DNA of 64,000 bases from an uncultured Opitutaceae bacterium (GTDB lineage Bacteria > Verrucomicrobiota > Verrucomicrobiia > Opitutales > Opitutaceae): positions 310,001 through 374,000 of the forward strand of contig CALFNN010000070.1 of assembly GCA_937902925.1 (NCBI GenBank), given 5' to 3'. The position numbers were made by a program, and so were the translations under genes. The notes beneath the pieces were generated by a model that worked only from the letters and a program-made list of their open reading frames with translations, did no database searches and was not told where the DNA came from. This document shows positions 46,100 through 55,035 of the stretch, piece after piece (the first letter of the stretch is position 1; each line of letters starts with the position of its first letter).

Positions 46100-48922
46100 C
46101 TAGTTGCGTCCGGGATCGCCCGGCGTGGCGAACGGCAGCGCCATCGGCGGGACGGCCGCCTCGACCGCCTCCAGCAGGTGGCGGGCCGCCGCCGGCTCCG
46201 GTCGATCCTCGAGCGCGGCGAGTCGCTGGCAGGCGTTTTGCAGCATGGTCGCGCCCAGCACGTCGGCGCTGTTTTTCATGTAGTGCGCCCGGCTGCGCAA
46301 CCGCGGCCAGTCGCCCGCCGCCAGCGCCGCGCGCATTTCGGCGAGCACCCGCGGGGTTTCGCAGGAAAACTGCTCGGCCAGGCGGGCGCGCAACCGGTCA
46401 TCGGAAATCTTCGCCGCGAACTCCTCCGCCGCGCCCGGCGCGGACGACCGGTCCATGATCGCCTGGGCAAGGCGGGCCAGGCTCACGGGTTTCGCCAGAA
46501 ACACATCCATGCCGGCGGCCCGGGCGCGTTTCTCGTCGGCCGCACTCGCGTGGGCGCTCAGGCCGATGATCCGGAGCGCGCGCGGGCCTTCGCGGCGCAA
46601 GGCTTCAGCCACTGCGATGCCATCGAGTCCCGGCAGGGCAATGTCGAGCAGCAGCACGCCCGGAGCGCGGTCGCAGGCCAGCTTGAGCGCGGTCGGGCCG
46701 TCGACGGCCACCGCGACCTCCGCGCCGTTTTCGACAAGGAAGGCGGTGAGGAGCTCGCGCACGAGCGTGTTATCCTCCGCCACGAGCACCCGCAATCCGG
46801 CGAAGTCGCGCCCGGCGTTCGGTTTGCCGGCCACCTCGCCGGCCGGCGGGCCGCACGGGGGCAGGGGCAGGCGCGCTAGAAAAGTGGCTCCCGGTTCTGC
46901 GGTGTCGAGCAGCTGCACGTCGCCACCCATCACGCTGCAGAGTCCCTGAACGAGCGCGAGCCCCAGGCCGGAACCCTCGGTCGCGGCGGGATCGAGCCGC
47001 GCAAACGGCTGGAAAAGCCGCGCCCGCAGCGCGACCGGGATGCCCGGCCCCGTGTCGGTCACCGCGAACTCGACCTGCCCGTCTTCTCCCCGCCGCACCT
47101 GCAGCGTCACGCGCCCCGCCGGCGTGAACTTGATCGCATTCGTGATCAGATTGAGCAGCACCTGCCGCACCCGCACGCCATCCGCCAGCACCCAGCCGGG
47201 CACGCCCGCGGCGATCTCCGAGCGAAACTCGAGCCCCTTCGCCGCCGCCGCGGGGCGCAGCGCCGTGGCGCACTCGTCGACCAGCGCGGGCAGCGCGACC
47301 GGCGCGGGCTCCAGCCGGAAGGCGCCGCTCTGCAAAGCGCCGAGGTCGATGAGGTCGTTGACCAGCCGCAGCATCACGCCGCCATGCGAACGCAGCGCCG
47401 CCAGCCAGGCGCGGTGCGGTTCCGCGAGCGGGGCGCCCGCCAGGAGCTCGCCGTAGCCGAGCACGCTCTGGATCGGCGTGCGCAACTCGTGGCTCACCTT
47501 CGCGAGAAACGCGCTCTTCATCCGGTCGGCCGCCGCGGACGTCGCCGCCCGCTGTTCGGCGGCATCGCGTGCCTCCCGCCGCAGCCGGTAGGCGACGGCG
47601 AGCACCCACAGCCCGACCCCAACGGCGACCAGCGCCATCGTTTGCAGTCGCGCTTGAGTGAAAGTCACCGCCCAGCGCGTGGCCTCCACATCCGCCGCCA
47701 GCCAGCCGAGCAACTGGCCGGTCGCGGGGTTGAACAGCGGCGCTCGCACCATGAGCAGTGCGCCCCACGACGTGCGCGCCGGCCCTTCGATAAAACTCCG
47801 GCGCGCGGCGAGCCGGTCCAAATCCTCGGGCCGGATGTCGTGGTGGATCACGTGCGTGATCGCCGCGTCGGTGCGCGGCTCGGAGTTGAGCTCGAGTAGA
47901 TGCCCCTGCCGCCAGGTGGCGAGGTAGAGCGAGTAGATATCCGGGTTGAGCTCCCGCAGCCGTCCCGTGGCCGCGCGCAGCCGGGCATAAACCGGCTGGC
48001 TGGTCACCGGCACGAGCGCCACGTCGACCGGCAGCCCCCGCGCCGTGTGCTTGTGGGTGACGGATTCGATCCGCAGTGCGGGGCTCAACGCCTCGACGAG
48101 ATCGTGCGGGTCGATGGCCAGCACCGTGGTTTCGACGCGGCGCAGCAGATTCTCCTCGAAGGCCCGCCGCGCCTGCCGGCCATACCAGACGGCGAGCAGC
48201 ACGCCGCAACCGAGCCACGCCACCAACGCGAACACCGCCCGGCGCAGATCGCGGCGCAAGCCCTCGCCGGTCCCCGCCTGTTCCAACCGGGCGCGCCAGA
48301 TCGCCATCGCGGTCGTCGCGCCGGCCGCGAGGCTCGCGCCGGCGGCAAACAGCGCGAAGTGCGAAAAATCGGTGGTCTTGCGGCCTTGGTTGATCGCGTA
48401 AGCCCAGGGCCCGTGCGTGGCGATGACTGGCAACACCGCGAGCAGGCCGCCTGCGACCGCCGGCAGCGGGATGGGCGTTTGCCGCAGCAACCCGAGCACC
48501 GCGAGCGTCTGCCCCAGCGTCAGCGCGAATCCACCCTCCACCGGCCACCACACGCGGGCCACCGCGAGTCCCGCGAGTCCCCCCACTGCCACCGCGCGCC
48601 ACGCGCCGCGCCACCGCCAGTCACGCGTTGCGCCCCACGCGAGCGCCGCCGCACCCGCCGCCTGGGCCGCGCCCATCGCGGCGTCGAGCCGCGTGTAGGG
48701 AATCCGGATGTCCTGCGCCAGGAGCACCAGTTCGAGCAGCGCCCCGCCGATCTGGCTCGCCGCGAGCACCCGCATCCAGCCGCCGGGGGCGTCCGCGCCC
48801 CCCGCGTGCTCCCGCTGCCGAAATTCCGCCCACAGCACGGCGCCCCACGCCAGCACCGCGAGGAACCAGAGATAGTCCTGGTAAGTGGTCCAGTCTTCCA
48901 GCGTCCGCAGGAGGGGATTCAT
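46100..48922 (-). CDS. Hybrid sensor histidine kinase with receiver and HPt domains
   Basis: 940 residues. The first 250 contain about eight membrane helices; an extracytoplasmic sensor (about 260-425) follows, with another helix near 428-445. HisKA has His478 (AFLAKVSHELRTPIQSVLG), HATPase spans about 575-690 (NLITNAIKF, DTGPGIP, GSGLGLALV). A receiver has Asp760 (GVLLLDIALPGLDG) and Lys811. HPt His880 lies in RAHYMKNSADVLGA. All phosphotransfer residues needed for a relay are present. A NarL-type regulator is at 50.5 kb and a SixA-like phosphatase at 35 kb; the pairing is only suggestive. Confidence 0.9.
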   Translation of the reverse strand: MNPLLRTLEDWTTYQDYLWFLAVLAWGAVLWAEFRQREHAGGADAPGGWMRVLAASQIGGALLELVLLAQDIRIPYTRLDAAMGAAQAAGAAALAWGATRDWRWRGAWRAVAVGGLAGLAVARVWWPVEGGFALTLGQTLAVLGLLRQTPIPLPAVAGGLLAVLPVIATHGPWAYAINQGRKTTDFSHFALFAAGASLAAGATTAMAIWRARLEQAGTGEGLRRDLRRAVFALVAWLGCGVLLAVWYGRQARRAFEENLLRRVETTVLAIDPHDLVEALSPALRIESVTHKHTARGLPVDVALVPVTSQPVYARLRAATGRLRELNPDIYSLYLATWRQGHLLELNSEPRTDAAITHVIHHDIRPEDLDRLAARRSFIEGPARTSWGALLMVRAPLFNPATGQLLGWLAADVEATRWAVTFTQARLQTMALVAVGVGLWVLAVAYRLRREARDAAEQRAATSAAADRMKSAFLAKVSHELRTPIQSVLGYGELLAGAPLAEPHRAWLAALRSHGGVMLRLVNDLIDLGALQSGAFRLEPAPVALPALVDECATALRPAAAAKGLEFRSEIAAGVPGWVLADGVRVRQVLLNLITNAIKFTPAGRVTLQVRRGEDGQVEFAVTDTGPGIPVALRARLFQPFARLDPAATEGSGLGLALVQGLCSVMGGDVQLLDTAEPGATFLARLPLPPCGPPAGEVAGKPNAGRDFAGLRVLVAEDNTLVRELLTAFLVENGAEVAVAVDGPTALKLACDRAPGVLLLDIALPGLDGIAVAEALRREGPRALRIIGLSAHASAADEKRARAAGMDVFLAKPVSLARLAQAIMDRSSAPGAAEEFAAKISDDRLRARLAEQFSCETPRVLAEMRAALAAGDWPRLRSRAHYMKNSADVLGATMLQNACQRLAALEDRPEPAAARHLLEAVEAAVPPMALPFATPGDPGRN

Positions 48923-48999
48923 GCGCGGGGATCACGTCCGTGATGCCCGCGCCGCGCCGGCGGGCCAAGGCCGAAATTGCGGCGACGGCCGGGCGCACC

Positions 49000-49485
49000 T
49001 CATGGCAGCAGCCGCGGCAGCCGTTCGATCACGCGCACGCGGCCGTCGGGTTGGACGACGAGCCGCGTGCGGTGCCCCTGATTGGCCGACCCGTCGTCAT
49101 GGAAACGCATTTCCAACTCGAACGGTTCGGCCAGAATCCGAAATTCGTAACTGGGCCACAACCGGCCCGGATCGTTCGCCCGGCCGAAATACGGCCGCAG
49201 CCGATCCGCGTGGGCGCCCTCGCGTTCCTCGATGATGCCGTCATCGAGCAGCCACCACGCGCGGACCGCCCGGCCCTCGCGGCCGTCAGGCCCGCCGCCC
49301 TTGCGCTCGAGCACCGGAGCGGGGGCGCGGGAAAAATACGGCGGACAGCAGCAGTCCCGCCAGAACTCCGTCAGCACCCGGCGCGTCAGCTCGCCCGCCG
49401 GGAACACCGCGCCGGGTTCGAGCAATTGCCCGGGCGGCAGCGGCGTCATGAAGGAACAGCAACTCACGGCTTGGCTGGCAGTCAT
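49000..49485 (-). CDS. Hypothetical protein
   Basis: 161 residues from ATG 49485. It has a Cys cluster (SCCSFM, WRDCCCPPYF) and a later part rich in charged and aromatic residues (YEFRILAEPFELEMRFHDDGS, TRLVVQPDGRVRVIERLPRLLP). No domain recognised. MTPLPPGQ at 49449 is an alternative start. It sits between two other minus-strand genes with the same direction. Confidence 0.55.
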   Translation of the reverse strand: MTASQAVSCCSFMTPLPPGQLLEPGAVFPAGELTRRVLTEFWRDCCCPPYFSRAPAPVLERKGGGPDGREGRAVRAWWLLDDGIIEEREGAHADRLRPYFGRANDPGRLWPSYEFRILAEPFELEMRFHDDGSANQGHRTRLVVQPDGRVRVIERLPRLLP

Positions 49486-49520
49486 CCTCGTTTCATGGCT
49501 GGCGTTTTCCGGGTCGTGGC

Positions 49521-50360
49521 CTACGCGGCGCTGAAGATCGGGCAGTGGGTGCGAAGCCGGGCGAGATCGGCGATCGCCGCCGCCCGGAGCCGGCCGCGAA
49601 ACGCCTCGGCGTCGATCAGCATCAGCCGGAACCACGCGCCGCTGGGGTGGTGCGGAAACGGCGGCAGGGAGAATTTTCCCGCGCGCCCCAACGGCACGCC
49701 GCCCAGCCGCAACAACCGGCCGACCTCGCGGCGCCGGTGATTGGCCGCCACCACGCCGACGGGCGCGTCGAACGCCGCCGAGAGCGCTTCCATCGCGCGC
49801 CCCAGGGTGGCAGCCACCAGCACCGCGTGCCGCCCGTCCGCCACCGTCCAGTGCGAAATCTCGGCGGCCGTGCGGTTCTCCCGCACCGCCCCGGCAAACG
49901 TCTCGGCGATCGCCAGCTCGCACTCGTCGCGAAACACCGGTCCGCTGCCCTCGAGCAGCGAATAGGCGTGAACGTAGCTGCGCACGACCTCCCCGCAAAA
50001 AAAACGCGCCGTGATCGCGCCCGCGACCCCGCCCTCGGGGTCCACGGCCAGGATCCGCCAGCTTCCCCGGTCGAGCGGCAGGTCGCCGCCGCCGCGAAAC
50101 TGACGATAGGCCTCGTCCCACGACGCAGGCGCCACCGGATCGACGCGCCGTTCCGGGAAACGCCGCAAGCCGCGCGCAAACGTCCGGGATTCCGCCGGGG
50201 CGGTGATCACCAGCCGGAACCCGAGGGCCGCGATCCGGCCCAGCCCGACGGAAAACATCGAGGCCGGTCCGGCTGGCGCAACTGCAGCAAAGTGCTGGTC
50301 CGAAGTTTCCGTTTCATGGGCCGCAGGTGGGAGCAGAGCGGAGGAAGCGGGAGAATTCAT
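49521..50360 (-). CDS. Hypothetical protein, possible acyltransferase fold
   Basis: 279 residues from ATG 50360. Seen: WRILAVDPEGGVAGAITARFF and VHAYSLLEGSGPVFRDECELAIAETFAGAVRENRTAAEISHW, which have the strand-helix feel of a GNAT fold, and ALSAAFDAPVGVVAANHRRREVGRLLRLGG. No clear acetyl-CoA loop. The gene is divergent from the NarL-type regulator with a 130-base intergenic region rich in GGGAA palindromes. Confidence 0.55.
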   Translation of the reverse strand: MNSPASSALLPPAAHETETSDQHFAAVAPAGPASMFSVGLGRIAALGFRLVITAPAESRTFARGLRRFPERRVDPVAPASWDEAYRQFRGGGDLPLDRGSWRILAVDPEGGVAGAITARFFCGEVVRSYVHAYSLLEGSGPVFRDECELAIAETFAGAVRENRTAAEISHWTVADGRHAVLVAATLGRAMEALSAAFDAPVGVVAANHRRREVGRLLRLGGVPLGRAGKFSLPPFPHHPSGAWFRLMLIDAEAFRGRLRAAAIADLARLRTHCPIFSAA

Positions 50361-50394
50361 CGCCCCAGCATCGTGCCAGACCGGGGCTCGCTTT

Positions 50395-50452
50395 TTCCCG
50401 GGAATGTGGGAAATTCGATCGGGAAGAATTCCCAGTTGATTTTCCCTATTTC
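50395..50452. promoter_or_regulatory. Cluster of GGGAA/TTCCC palindromes in a divergent promoter region
   Basis: TTCCCGGGAA at 50395-50404 is a perfect palindrome. GGGAA-N3-TTCCC follows at 50421-50433, and further TTTCCC words at 50442-50454. All lie between the start codons of the hypothetical gene (50360, leftward) and the response regulator (50491, rightward). A TAGAAT at 50479 could be a -10 element of the regulator. The repeated half-site suggests an operator array. Confidence 0.45.
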
Positions 50453-50490
50453 CCGCGCACAACGCCGCTCGATTGCGCTAGAATCGGCCC

Positions 50491-51141
50491 ATGCCTGACA
50501 AACCCTCCGCCCGTGTCGTCCTCGTGGAAGACCACACCATGGTCCGCCAGCTCTTCGCCCATCTCGTCCGCGAGGAGCTCGGGCTGAAACTCGCCGCCGA
50601 CTGCACCACCGCCACCGAGGGCATCGCCGCCCTCCTGCGCGAAAAACCCGATCTCGCCATCGTCGACTGGATGCTGCCCGACGGCCGCGGCTTCGACATC
50701 GTGCGCGCCGCCGGTCCCAAACTCCCGCGCACGCGCTGGCTCTTCGTTTCGTCCAACGAGCAGGGCCATCTCGTCCGCGAGGCCGTCTCGCTCGGCGTGC
50801 ACGGCTTCGTCATGAAGCGCTCCGACCTCGCGACGCTCCGCACCGCCATCACGCGCGTGCTGGCGGGGGAGAAATATTACTGCCCGGCAAGTTCGCGCCT
50901 GCTGGTCGAAAAGATGGTGGACGAAGGCCAGGCCGTCGGCGCCAACCTGACCGAGCGCGAGCGCGCGGTATTGCGCGGCTTCGCGCGCGGCGAAAACCCC
51001 AAGCTCCTCGCCGGCCGGCTCGGCCTGACGAAGAAGACCGTCTACAACCACCTTTCGATGCTGAAGGACAAGCTCGGCCTGCATGAACCCGCCGACCTCG
51101 TCCATTACGCGATCAAGCACGGCTACGTCGAGGCGCCCTAG
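50491..51141 (+). CDS. NarL/FixJ-family response regulator
   Basis: 216 residues. Receiver: acidic pair in VVLVEDHTMVRQL, phosphoacceptor Asp in LAIVDWMLPDGRGFD, Thr/Ser in LFVSSNEQ, Lys in GFVMKRSD. C-terminal LuxR-type helix-turn-helix: LTERERAVLRGFARGENPKLLAGRLGLTKKTVYNHLSMLKDKLG. So it is a phosphorylation-controlled DNA-binding activator. It may serve the hybrid kinase at 46.1 kb or bind its own palindrome-rich promoter. Its stop is 3 bases from that of the convergent rhombosortase gene. Confidence 0.92.
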   Translation: MPDKPSARVVLVEDHTMVRQLFAHLVREELGLKLAADCTTATEGIAALLREKPDLAIVDWMLPDGRGFDIVRAAGPKLPRTRWLFVSSNEQGHLVREAVSLGVHGFVMKRSDLATLRTAITRVLAGEKYYCPASSRLLVEKMVDEGQAVGANLTERERAVLRGFARGENPKLLAGRLGLTKKTVYNHLSMLKDKLGLHEPADLVHYAIKHGYVEAP

Positions 51142-51144
51142 CGT

Positions 51145-51762
51145 TCAGCCCCGCGCCCGCCATCGCCGCAGCAGCTGTCGCGTGAAATGCACGGCCGCCG
51201 CGCATGCCACGCCCGCGAGGTGCGCGAGCGGCACCGGCCGGATCGACGAATCCGCAAAGTGCGCGAGCGCCGGCCGGCCGAGCCAGAGTTCGGCGGCGAT
51301 CTTCACCGCCAGCAGGCCCAGCACCGTGCGCCAGAACCACCGGTCGGCGTGGCCCGCGGACAATTGGGTGAACGCAAGGAGCGCGAGCACCGCGGCGGCG
51401 ATCCCCGACAGCCCGGCGTAGCGCAGCAGCGTCGGGTCGGCAGCGAGCAGCGATCCGCCGATGACCGCCGGCGCCACGACAAACAGCACCCGCGTGCGGC
51501 GCGGCGAAAGTCGTTCCACCCAGGCGCCCGCCGGCACCAGCACCGCGAGATTCCACAGCAGGTGACTCACGCTGAAGTGAACCCAATGCCCGGTCAGCAT
51601 CCGCCACCACTGGCCGTCGAGCACCTGCAAGCGATCATACGCCAGCACGTCGACGGCTCGCGGCCAGGCGGCGAGCGCGATCGCCGGGATGGCGACGAGC
51701 AGCGTCGCCCACGGCACACCCGCGCCCCTGGCGGGACCGGCGGTTTTCAACTCCGCCGCCAC
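51145..51762 (-). CDS. rrtA: Rhombosortase (rhomboid-like intramembrane serine protease)
   Basis: 205 residues from GTG 51762, about six membrane helices. The family motif GQWWRMLTGHWVHFSVSHLLWNL, the serine helix YAGLSGIAAAVLALLAF and HLAGVACAAAVHF (catalytic His) are seen. Rhombosortases cleave C-terminal GlyGly-CTERM tails of exported proteins. The preceding lipoprotein gene ends with such a tail and overlaps this gene by 16 bases, so the two are a dedicated enzyme/target pair. Confidence 0.9.
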   Translation of the reverse strand: MAAELKTAGPARGAGVPWATLLVAIPAIALAAWPRAVDVLAYDRLQVLDGQWWRMLTGHWVHFSVSHLLWNLAVLVPAGAWVERLSPRRTRVLFVVAPAVIGGSLLAADPTLLRYAGLSGIAAAVLALLAFTQLSAGHADRWFWRTVLGLLAVKIAAELWLGRPALAHFADSSIRPVPLAHLAGVACAAAVHFTRQLLRRWRARG

Positions 51763-52619
51763 AACCAGCGCACCAGTCCGAGCGCGGCGAGCGCGATGAC
51801 AAACAACCCGCCGAGCGCGCCGCCGCCCGTATAGCCGGCCTTGTGTTCGATCTTCACCTCACCCGGCGAGTTTTTCACGCGCTCCCGGAAATCCTCGAGC
51901 TGGGTTTTGAGATTCGTGATGAGCTCCGTCGTGGCGAGATCGAAGCCGCGCCCGCTGTCCGCCCGCAGATTCTGGTCGACGTAAACCGCCGCCGCGCCCG
52001 CCTGCACGCGGCTCGCACCCGGCGCCCGGAACAACAGGTGACGGCTCGGGATGTCGTAAACCACCGCCTCCATCAGCGTCTGGGTGTCGTTCTTGTTGCC
52101 GTGAAAAACGTAAGCCCCGACGATCGTCCAGTAGGCAAGCGACAGCACGTTCTGGTCGGTGAACTGCACCTGGTCGTAGGCGACGAGCGCGACGACATCG
52201 ATGTTGAGGAGACTGCGCACCTGGTCGAGGTTGCCGAATCCACCGGCGGGCCGCAGGTAGGTGGAGGGGATGACCTCGATCGACTGGATATAGTCCCGGC
52301 CCTTGAACTGGTCGGCGACGCGCTGCAGAAGTGCGCTCTTCTGCGCCTCGGAAATGCCGGAAAACGCCGCCACACGGCTGTCAGCGCCGCCCGACGGCAC
52401 GAACGCGATACCAACCCGCAACGGCAGCCGCAGCACGGGGATCGTCACCGGCGGCAGCGGATCGTTCTGGCCGGGATAAAGGAACGTGACCACGCTGCTC
52501 GACCGCTCGGTCTTGCGCCGGCCGCCATCCCACGAGAAACACCCGCTGCCGATCAGCAGCGCCGCAGCTACCAACAGCAAACCGCCGGCCAGCCAGCGGG
52601 ACGAACGGGATCGGTTCAT
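51747..52619 (-). CDS. Rhombotarget lipoprotein with GlyGly-CTERM tail
   Basis: 290 residues from ATG 52619. The signal LAGGLLLVAAALLIGSGC has a lipobox with Cys, so it is a lipoprotein. The middle includes PLRVGIAFVP, FKGRDYIQSIEVIPSTYLRPAGGF and VALVAYDQVQF. The C-terminus GYTGGGALGGLFVIALAALGLVRWLWRRS is a GlyGly motif, a hydrophobic helix and an Arg cluster, exactly the tail type cut by rhombosortase. So both ends are processed. Confidence 0.88.
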   Translation of the reverse strand: MNRSRSSRWLAGGLLLVAAALLIGSGCFSWDGGRRKTERSSSVVTFLYPGQNDPLPPVTIPVLRLPLRVGIAFVPSGGADSRVAAFSGISEAQKSALLQRVADQFKGRDYIQSIEVIPSTYLRPAGGFGNLDQVRSLLNIDVVALVAYDQVQFTDQNVLSLAYWTIVGAYVFHGNKNDTQTLMEAVVYDIPSRHLLFRAPGASRVQAGAAAVYVDQNLRADSGRGFDLATTELITNLKTQLEDFRERVKNSPGEVKIEHKAGYTGGGALGGLFVIALAALGLVRWLWRRS

Positions 52620-52653
52620 GGAAGCGGCAGCATCTTCGCGGCTTGGGCCGGAC

Positions 52654-53589
52654 TCAATGTCCAATTGCCTCGCCCGGCGCGCCGATTTTCTCCGGCGGCA
52701 CCCCGGCGCGCACCGCGACAAGCGCACAGACCTTCGGGACATACATCCGCGTCTCCGACGGAAGCGAACTCGCGATGCCGGCGAAATCGCGCGCCTGCCG
52801 GGCTGCCAGCGCGCGGCTCACGCGGCCCTCGCCGGCGTTGTAGGCCGCAAGCGCGAGCGGCCAGCTGCCGAATTTTCCATGGAGCGTGCGGAGGTAACGG
52901 GCGGCGGCGTGCGCGGATTTTTCCGGATCGGTGCGTTCGTCGGGAATGAACGTCCCGAGCCCGAGCGAGTGCGCGGTGTCGGGCATGAGTTGAAACAAGC
53001 CCTTCGCCCCGGCCGGGCTGCGCGCCGCGGGATTCAACGACGACTCCGCCTCGGCCAGCCACGCGAGCTCCGGCGGCACGCCTTCGGCGGTAAACGCCGC
53101 GCGCAGCCGCGGCATCAACGTCGCCGCCCGCGCCGGGACCGGACGGCCGCGCACGCGCGCGAGCCAGAGATCGTAGTAGGGCAGGGTGGGCGGGCGGACG
53201 ACACCGGGCGTGGGCAACGGACGGGGCGACGCCGCAGCCTCCTTGGCGCCGTCGATTTCGTCGATTCGCTGCTCGAGCCAGTCCGCGTAATCCTCGTAAC
53301 CGGGAATCGTCCGCAACGCCGTCAGCGCCGCGCGGGCCTCCGGCTCGTAGGTGGCGAGTTCCTCGAGCGAGTTGTTATCGAACGCATGCTGGAGCCGCGT
53401 GGCGAATTCGTCCCACTGCTCCTTCGAGGGAAATTCGAACTGCGCCTTGATTTCCGGCGGTGCGAGCTGGTCGAAGAGCTGCTGGCCGAGCTTGTAGAGA
53501 TCGTCGGTGCCCGGCGGCGGCGCGGGCGTCTGCGCGGCCAGCGACAGGACGCCCAGGACCAGGAGAACGCTGTGACGGCGGAACTTCAC
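52654..53589 (-). CDS. Lytic transglycosylase (Slt-type, GH23 domain)
   Basis: 311 residues from GTG 53589 with a signal peptide (FRRHSVLLVLGVLSLAAQ). The C-terminal GH23 domain shows PPELAWLAEAESSLNPAARSPAGAKGLFQLMPDTAHSLGL with the catalytic Glu in AEAESS, then AARYLRTLHGKFGSWPLALAAYNAGEGRV. It cleaves peptidoglycan glycan strands with 1,6-anhydro product. The N-terminal half is helical and alanine-poor, perhaps a regulatory arm. It follows the metallophosphatase by one base. Confidence 0.9.
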   Translation of the reverse strand: MKFRRHSVLLVLGVLSLAAQTPAPPPGTDDLYKLGQQLFDQLAPPEIKAQFEFPSKEQWDEFATRLQHAFDNNSLEELATYEPEARAALTALRTIPGYEDYADWLEQRIDEIDGAKEAAASPRPLPTPGVVRPPTLPYYDLWLARVRGRPVPARAATLMPRLRAAFTAEGVPPELAWLAEAESSLNPAARSPAGAKGLFQLMPDTAHSLGLGTFIPDERTDPEKSAHAAARYLRTLHGKFGSWPLALAAYNAGEGRVSRALAARQARDFAGIASSLPSETRMYVPKVCALVAVRAGVPPEKIGAPGEAIGH

Positions 53590-53590
53590 G

Positions 53591-54931
53591 TCACTTGTCG
53601 GGCGCGAGCGCGGCGATGACGGCCGCCTTGAGTTTGAGGTCCGGCCGCTCCTGCAACACCGGCGGATCTTCCCCGAGGTAGTTGCGGGGGTTGCGCGCGA
53701 TCCAGTCGCTCGTCGCGAGCCGATACCGCCGGCCGGGCACGATTTCCGCCGGCGCATCGGCCACGAGGTTTTCGCCCTCGCGCGCCGCGAAGGGCGTGTC
53801 GGGGCCCTGGTTGGTGCGGCGAAGCATCTCACGCAGCTGCCCGCCCTCCACCTCGCCGACGAACAGCGTCCCGTCGAACCGCACGCAGGCGTCGAGCGCA
53901 AACCGCGTCACGTCGCCCGCCGGCAATCCCGCGCCAAACGTCGTGCCCCCGATGATCGCGACATCCGCCCCGGCCGCGACGCGCGCCGCGTGCACGGCGA
54001 ACCGGGCCGCTTCCTCGGGCGTCATCGTGCGCGGCGCCTGGCCCACGATGGCGCGTTCCGCGGCCGTGAGAAACTTCGCCATGGTCTCGCGCACGACGGC
54101 GGTAATTTTCGGATCGGCTGGATCGTCGGGACCGATCGGCACCTGTTCCACGTCCCATTGCGGTCCATCAGTCGCGCGTTCCAGTCGCGCCACCGACAGC
54201 CACGCCGTCCAACTGCCGGAATGGAAATACACTGTCCGACCTTCGCGATGCACGAACCGCAAATGGTCGTGCGCGCCGGCAAACAGCGTGCCATCGGGCA
54301 CGAGCGGCAGCATCGTGCGGTCGGCACGCAGCCCGGCATGGCTGAGGATGATCGGGAGCGGCGCGTCTTTCAGCAGCGAGGCGAGATTCGCTTTCGCCCA
54401 CACCACGGGATCCGCCAGATCGAGCGTCGGCCGCACCACGACGCGATAAGTGGCCAGTTGGTCCGTGCAAATCCCCACCACCGTCGCCTCGCGCGCCCCG
54501 AGCTGCAGGCGGAGCGACGCCGGCGCGAAAGGTTTTCCCGTGGTGCGATCGACGGCGTTGCTCACGACCTTCACCCCCGTCGCCTCGATCCGCGCCACGG
54601 TTTCCGCCATGTCGAAGAACTCCGGTTCGTGGTTGCCGAGGTTCAGCACCGTCGGGCCGCGCTTCGCGAGCGCGGCGAACAACGCGAACTCCACCGCGCC
54701 CTCGCTGCGGCGGGCGACGGCGTTGCCGAACTCGAAGGTATCGCCGTCGAGCAACACGACCGCCGGCACGCCCGGGTTGTCGGCGCGAATGCGATCGATC
54801 CGGGCGACGAGTTGCGCGGTGCGCTCGTAGGCCGAGTGCAGGTCGCCGGCCACGAACGCGATCGCTTCCACGTCGGCGGCACGGGCGGCGCCCGCGAGCG
54901 CGAGAAGGACGAAGGCAACAAGAGCGCGCAT
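53591..54931 (-). CDS. Exported metallophosphatase / 5'-nucleotidase-like protein
   Basis: 446 residues with a signal peptide (MRALVAFVLLALAGAARAA). The calcineurin-type metal site is complete: FVAGDLHS, LLDGDTFEFGN, LNLGNHEPEF, LSHAGL and AGAHDHLRF. The second half resembles the 5'-nucleotidase C-terminal domain (VAIIGGTTFGAGLPAGDVT, GGQLREML). It probably dephosphorylates nucleotides or similar esters in the periplasm. Start ATG 54931. It is divergent from miaB. Confidence 0.85.
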   Translation of the reverse strand: MRALVAFVLLALAGAARAADVEAIAFVAGDLHSAYERTAQLVARIDRIRADNPGVPAVVLLDGDTFEFGNAVARRSEGAVEFALFAALAKRGPTVLNLGNHEPEFFDMAETVARIEATGVKVVSNAVDRTTGKPFAPASLRLQLGAREATVVGICTDQLATYRVVVRPTLDLADPVVWAKANLASLLKDAPLPIILSHAGLRADRTMLPLVPDGTLFAGAHDHLRFVHREGRTVYFHSGSWTAWLSVARLERATDGPQWDVEQVPIGPDDPADPKITAVVRETMAKFLTAAERAIVGQAPRTMTPEEAARFAVHAARVAAGADVAIIGGTTFGAGLPAGDVTRFALDACVRFDGTLFVGEVEGGQLREMLRRTNQGPDTPFAAREGENLVADAPAEIVPGRRYRLATSDWIARNPRNYLGEDPPVLQERPDLKLKAAVIAALAPDK

Positions 54932-55035
54932 GGTTTCAGCGGGGAGCGTGGCTCACCCGGGCGGCGCCGCAAGCCCGGCGCGGTTTCCCGCGTTGACCCA
55001 CGCGCGGCGCGCGGTAGCAAAGACCCTTCCGCAAG

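Noticed and set aside
50479-50484. TAGAAT as a definite -10 promoter of the response regulator gene
   Set aside because: It is a fair match but only 6 bases from the start codon and lacks a -35 partner, so it is mentioned only as a possibility.
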